From Mycobacteriales bacterium (GTDB lineage Bacteria > Actinomycetota > Actinomycetes > Mycobacteriales > CADCTP01): a DNA stretch of 37,732 nt. Position numbers and translations under genes: made by a program. Location of the stretch: NCBI GenBank assembly GCA_035995165.1, contig DASYKU010000027.1, positions 1-37,732 of the forward strand, given 5' to 3'. The first letter of the stretch is position 1, and every line of letters starts with the position of its first letter. Below are positions 36,188-37,732 of this stretch, in pieces. Below the pieces are notes generated by a model. It was not told the origin of the DNA, searched no databases, and was given only the letters and a program-made list of their open reading frames with translations.

Positions 36188-37411
36188 ATGAGCCAGGCGC
36201 TGCCGCCCCCGTCCGCCCGAGCCGCCGACCTCACCGAGCGGATGCTCGGGTTCATGCGGGAGAAGGTCCTCCCGGCCGAGGCCGACTACCACGCGTACCG
36301 GCAGAAGGTCGGACCGGAGGACCACTCGGTGCCGCCGGTGGTCGAGGAGCTCAAGGCCGAGGCCCGCCGCCGGGAGCTGTGGAACCTGTTCCTGCCCGCG
36401 GAGTCCGGCCTGACCCAGCTGGAGTACGCGTCGATCGCCGAGCTGACCGGCTGGAGCCTGGAGATCGCCCCGGAGGCGATCAACTGCGCCGCCCCCGACA
36501 CCGGCAACATGGAGCTGCTGCACCTGCTGGGCACCCCGCAGCAGAAGCAGGAGTGGCTGGAACCGCTGCTCGACGGGACGATCCGCTCCGCGTTCGCGAT
36601 GACCGAACCGGATGTGGCGTCCTCGGATGCGCGGAACATCACCACCCGGATCGAGCGCGACGGCGACGAGTACGTCATCACCGGCCGGAAGTGGTGGACC
36701 AGCGGCGCGCTCGACCCCCGCTGCAAGGTGCTGGTCACGATGGGCAAGACCGATCCCGGGGCGGCGTCGTACCGGCAGCAGTCGATGGTGCTGGTCCCGA
36801 TCGACACCCCTGGGGTGACGATCGTGCGCGACCTGCCGGTGATGGGCCGGCACGACCAGCACGGGCACGCCGAGGTCCGCTTCGACGGCGTGCGCGTCCC
36901 GGTGGGCAACGTGCTCGGGGAGGAGGGCGGTGGGTTCGCCGCCGCGCAGGCCCGGCTCGGCCCCGGCCGGATCCACCACTGCATGCGGGCGCTGGGCGCG
37001 GCCGAGCGGGCGCTGGCGCTGATGGTGGCCCGGGCCAACTCGCGGATCGCGTTCGGCCGGCCGCTGGCCGACCAGGGCATGCTGCAGCAGCAGGTCGCGG
37101 AGTCCCGGCTGGAGATCGACCAGGCCCGGCTGCTCTGCCACGCCGCCTGCGCGGTGATCGACACCGAGGGCAACAAGGCCGCCCGCAACCTCGTCGCGAT
37201 GGCCAAGGTCGCCTGCCCGCGGGCCGCGACCAACACCATCGACCGCGCCATCCAGGTCCACGGCGGCGCCGGCATGTCCGACGACACCCCGCTGGCGGCC
37301 ATGTACGCCTGGCATCGGGCCATGCACCTGTTCGACGGCCCCGACGAGGTCCACCTCCGCAGCATCGCCCGGGCCGAGCTCGGCTCGACCCCCCGGCTCG
37401 GGCCGGTGTGA
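36188..37411 (+). CDS. Acyl-CoA dehydrogenase (ACAD10/11-like)
   Basis: FAD enzyme of 407 aa that introduces a double bond in an acyl-CoA. The substrate/FAD loop is AFAMTEPDVASSDARNI, the middle barrel has DEYVITGRKWWTSGA, and the C-terminal helical domain carries IQVHGGAGMSDDTPLAAMYAWHRAMHLFDGPDEVH. The last motif is typical of the ACAD10/11 group, which includes dehydrogenases for long, branched or hydroxylated chains. No ribosome-binding site. Its stop and the next start overlap in TGATG, so the two dehydrogenases are probably co-translated. Substrate range is not known. Confidence 0.92.
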   Translation: MSQALPPPSARAADLTERMLGFMREKVLPAEADYHAYRQKVGPEDHSVPPVVEELKAEARRRELWNLFLPAESGLTQLEYASIAELTGWSLEIAPEAINCAAPDTGNMELLHLLGTPQQKQEWLEPLLDGTIRSAFAMTEPDVASSDARNITTRIERDGDEYVITGRKWWTSGALDPRCKVLVTMGKTDPGAASYRQQSMVLVPIDTPGVTIVRDLPVMGRHDQHGHAEVRFDGVRVPVGNVLGEEGGGFAAAQARLGPGRIHHCMRALGAAERALALMVARANSRIAFGRPLADQGMLQQQVAESRLEIDQARLLCHAACAVIDTEGNKAARNLVAMAKVACPRAATNTIDRAIQVHGGAGMSDDTPLAAMYAWHRAMHLFDGPDEVHLRSIARAELGSTPRLGPV

Positions 37412-37732
37412 TGGCCGTCGACCGGCTGCTGCCGACCGAGGAGGCGGCTGAGCTCATCGCGCTGGTCCGGGAGATCGGCGACCACGAGCTGCTGCCCCGG
37501 GTGGCCGCGGACGAGCGGGCCGAGCGGTTCCCGCGCGACGTGTTCGCGACCCTGGGCAAGGCCGGCCTGCTCAGCCTCCCCTTCCCCGAGCAGTACGGCG
37601 GCGCGGCCCAGCCGTACGAGGTCTACCTGCAGGTGCTGGAGGAGATCGGGGCCCGCTGGGCGTCGGTCGGGGTCGGCGTCTCGGTGCAGGCGCTGACCTG
37701 CTTCCCGCTGCTGAACTACGGCACCCGGGAGC
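37411..37732 (+). CDS. Acyl-CoA dehydrogenase, 3' end outside window
   Basis: Only the first 107 codons are in the window and the frame is open to the last base. The N-terminal helical domain is recognisable, with ELIALVREIGDHELLPR, PRDVFATLGKAGLLSLPFPEQYGG and a GVSVQALTCFPLLNYGT segment typical of the start of acyl-CoA dehydrogenases. The catalytic region lies outside. ATG at 37411 overlaps the previous stop. Likely a second dehydrogenase of the same pathway, or a heteromeric partner. Confidence 0.85.
   Translation, partial: MAVDRLLPTEEAAELIALVREIGDHELLPRVAADERAERFPRDVFATLGKAGLLSLPFPEQYGGAAQPYEVYLQVLEEIGARWASVGVGVSVQALTCFPLLNYGTRE

Noticed and set aside
1-37732. Mobile elements, phage genes, tRNA, rRNA, CRISPR arrays
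   Set aside because: No transposase, integrase, att-like direct repeats, cloverleaf or spaced repeat array could be found by reading both strands. A tRNA search program would be needed for certainty.

Overview
The window is chromosomal DNA of very high G+C content with strong G/C at third codon positions, many GTG starts, 4-nt GTGA/ATGA gene overlaps and Shine-Dalgarno-less genes preceded by a TANNNT hexamer. With IdeR/DmdR-type iron boxes, ANTAR proteins, an F420/FMN split-barrel protein and a DUF1023 hydrolase, this points to a free-living actinomycete. The genus cannot be fixed from the sequence alone. No rRNA, tRNA, CRISPR array, transposase, integrase or prophage gene was seen.

Layout. 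1-1.2 kb: the 3' part of a DUF1023 alpha/beta hydrolase, closed by a strong hairpin shared with the convergent glycerol operon. 1.3-5.5 kb (minus strand): glpF-glpK-glpD, with a promoter and a CRP/GlxR-like site in the leader. 5.6-6.5 kb: a GAF-ANTAR regulator. 6.7-9.6 kb (minus): two iron-box-controlled units, a DUF2470 protein and a two-gene operon of a glutamate-cysteine-ligase-like enzyme plus a DAO-type flavin oxidoreductase. 9.7-16.1 kb (minus): an archaeal-style DNA-end-resection set, HerA, SbcD (Mre11), SbcC (Rad50) and NurA. 16.3-16.5 kb: a 5'-truncated EAL remnant. 16.5-18.4 kb: a divergent MFS exporter/MarR pair around a perfect 16-bp palindrome. 18.4-20 kb: a NodS-like methyltransferase diverging from an M15-like lipoprotein through overlapping promoters.

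20-23.1 kb: a molybdate operon (HTH-TOBE regulator, modA, modB, modC), each gene overlapping the next by four bases. 23.2-24.9 kb: a glycerophosphodiester phosphodiesterase, a small secreted protein and a 54-aa membrane protein ending in a 14-bp terminator stem. 25-29 kb: a PAS-GAF-ANTAR gene whose 3' end overlaps a convergent cheB-cheR/PAS pair. 29.2-31.5 kb: a divergent MFS/LacI pair with two LacI-type operators. 31.6-34.8 kb: a small unknown protein, a class V aminotransferase, an SMP-30 lactonase and a second phosphodiesterase. 34.8-37.7 kb: a TesB thioesterase, a split-barrel flavoprotein and two acyl-CoA dehydrogenases, the last cut by the window end.

How it fits together. The two phosphodiesterases could release glycerol-3-phosphate that GlpD oxidises, linking lipid turnover to the glp operon. 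The HerA-SbcD-SbcC-NurA block should form a helicase-nuclease system for processing DNA ends. The most novel unit is the iron-starvation amide-ligase/flavin-oxidoreductase operon, whose product is unknown. The right end looks like fatty-acyl-CoA catabolism. A cross-cutting feature is probable leaderless transcription, seen as a TANNNT hexamer 6-8 nt before the start codon in at least six genes.
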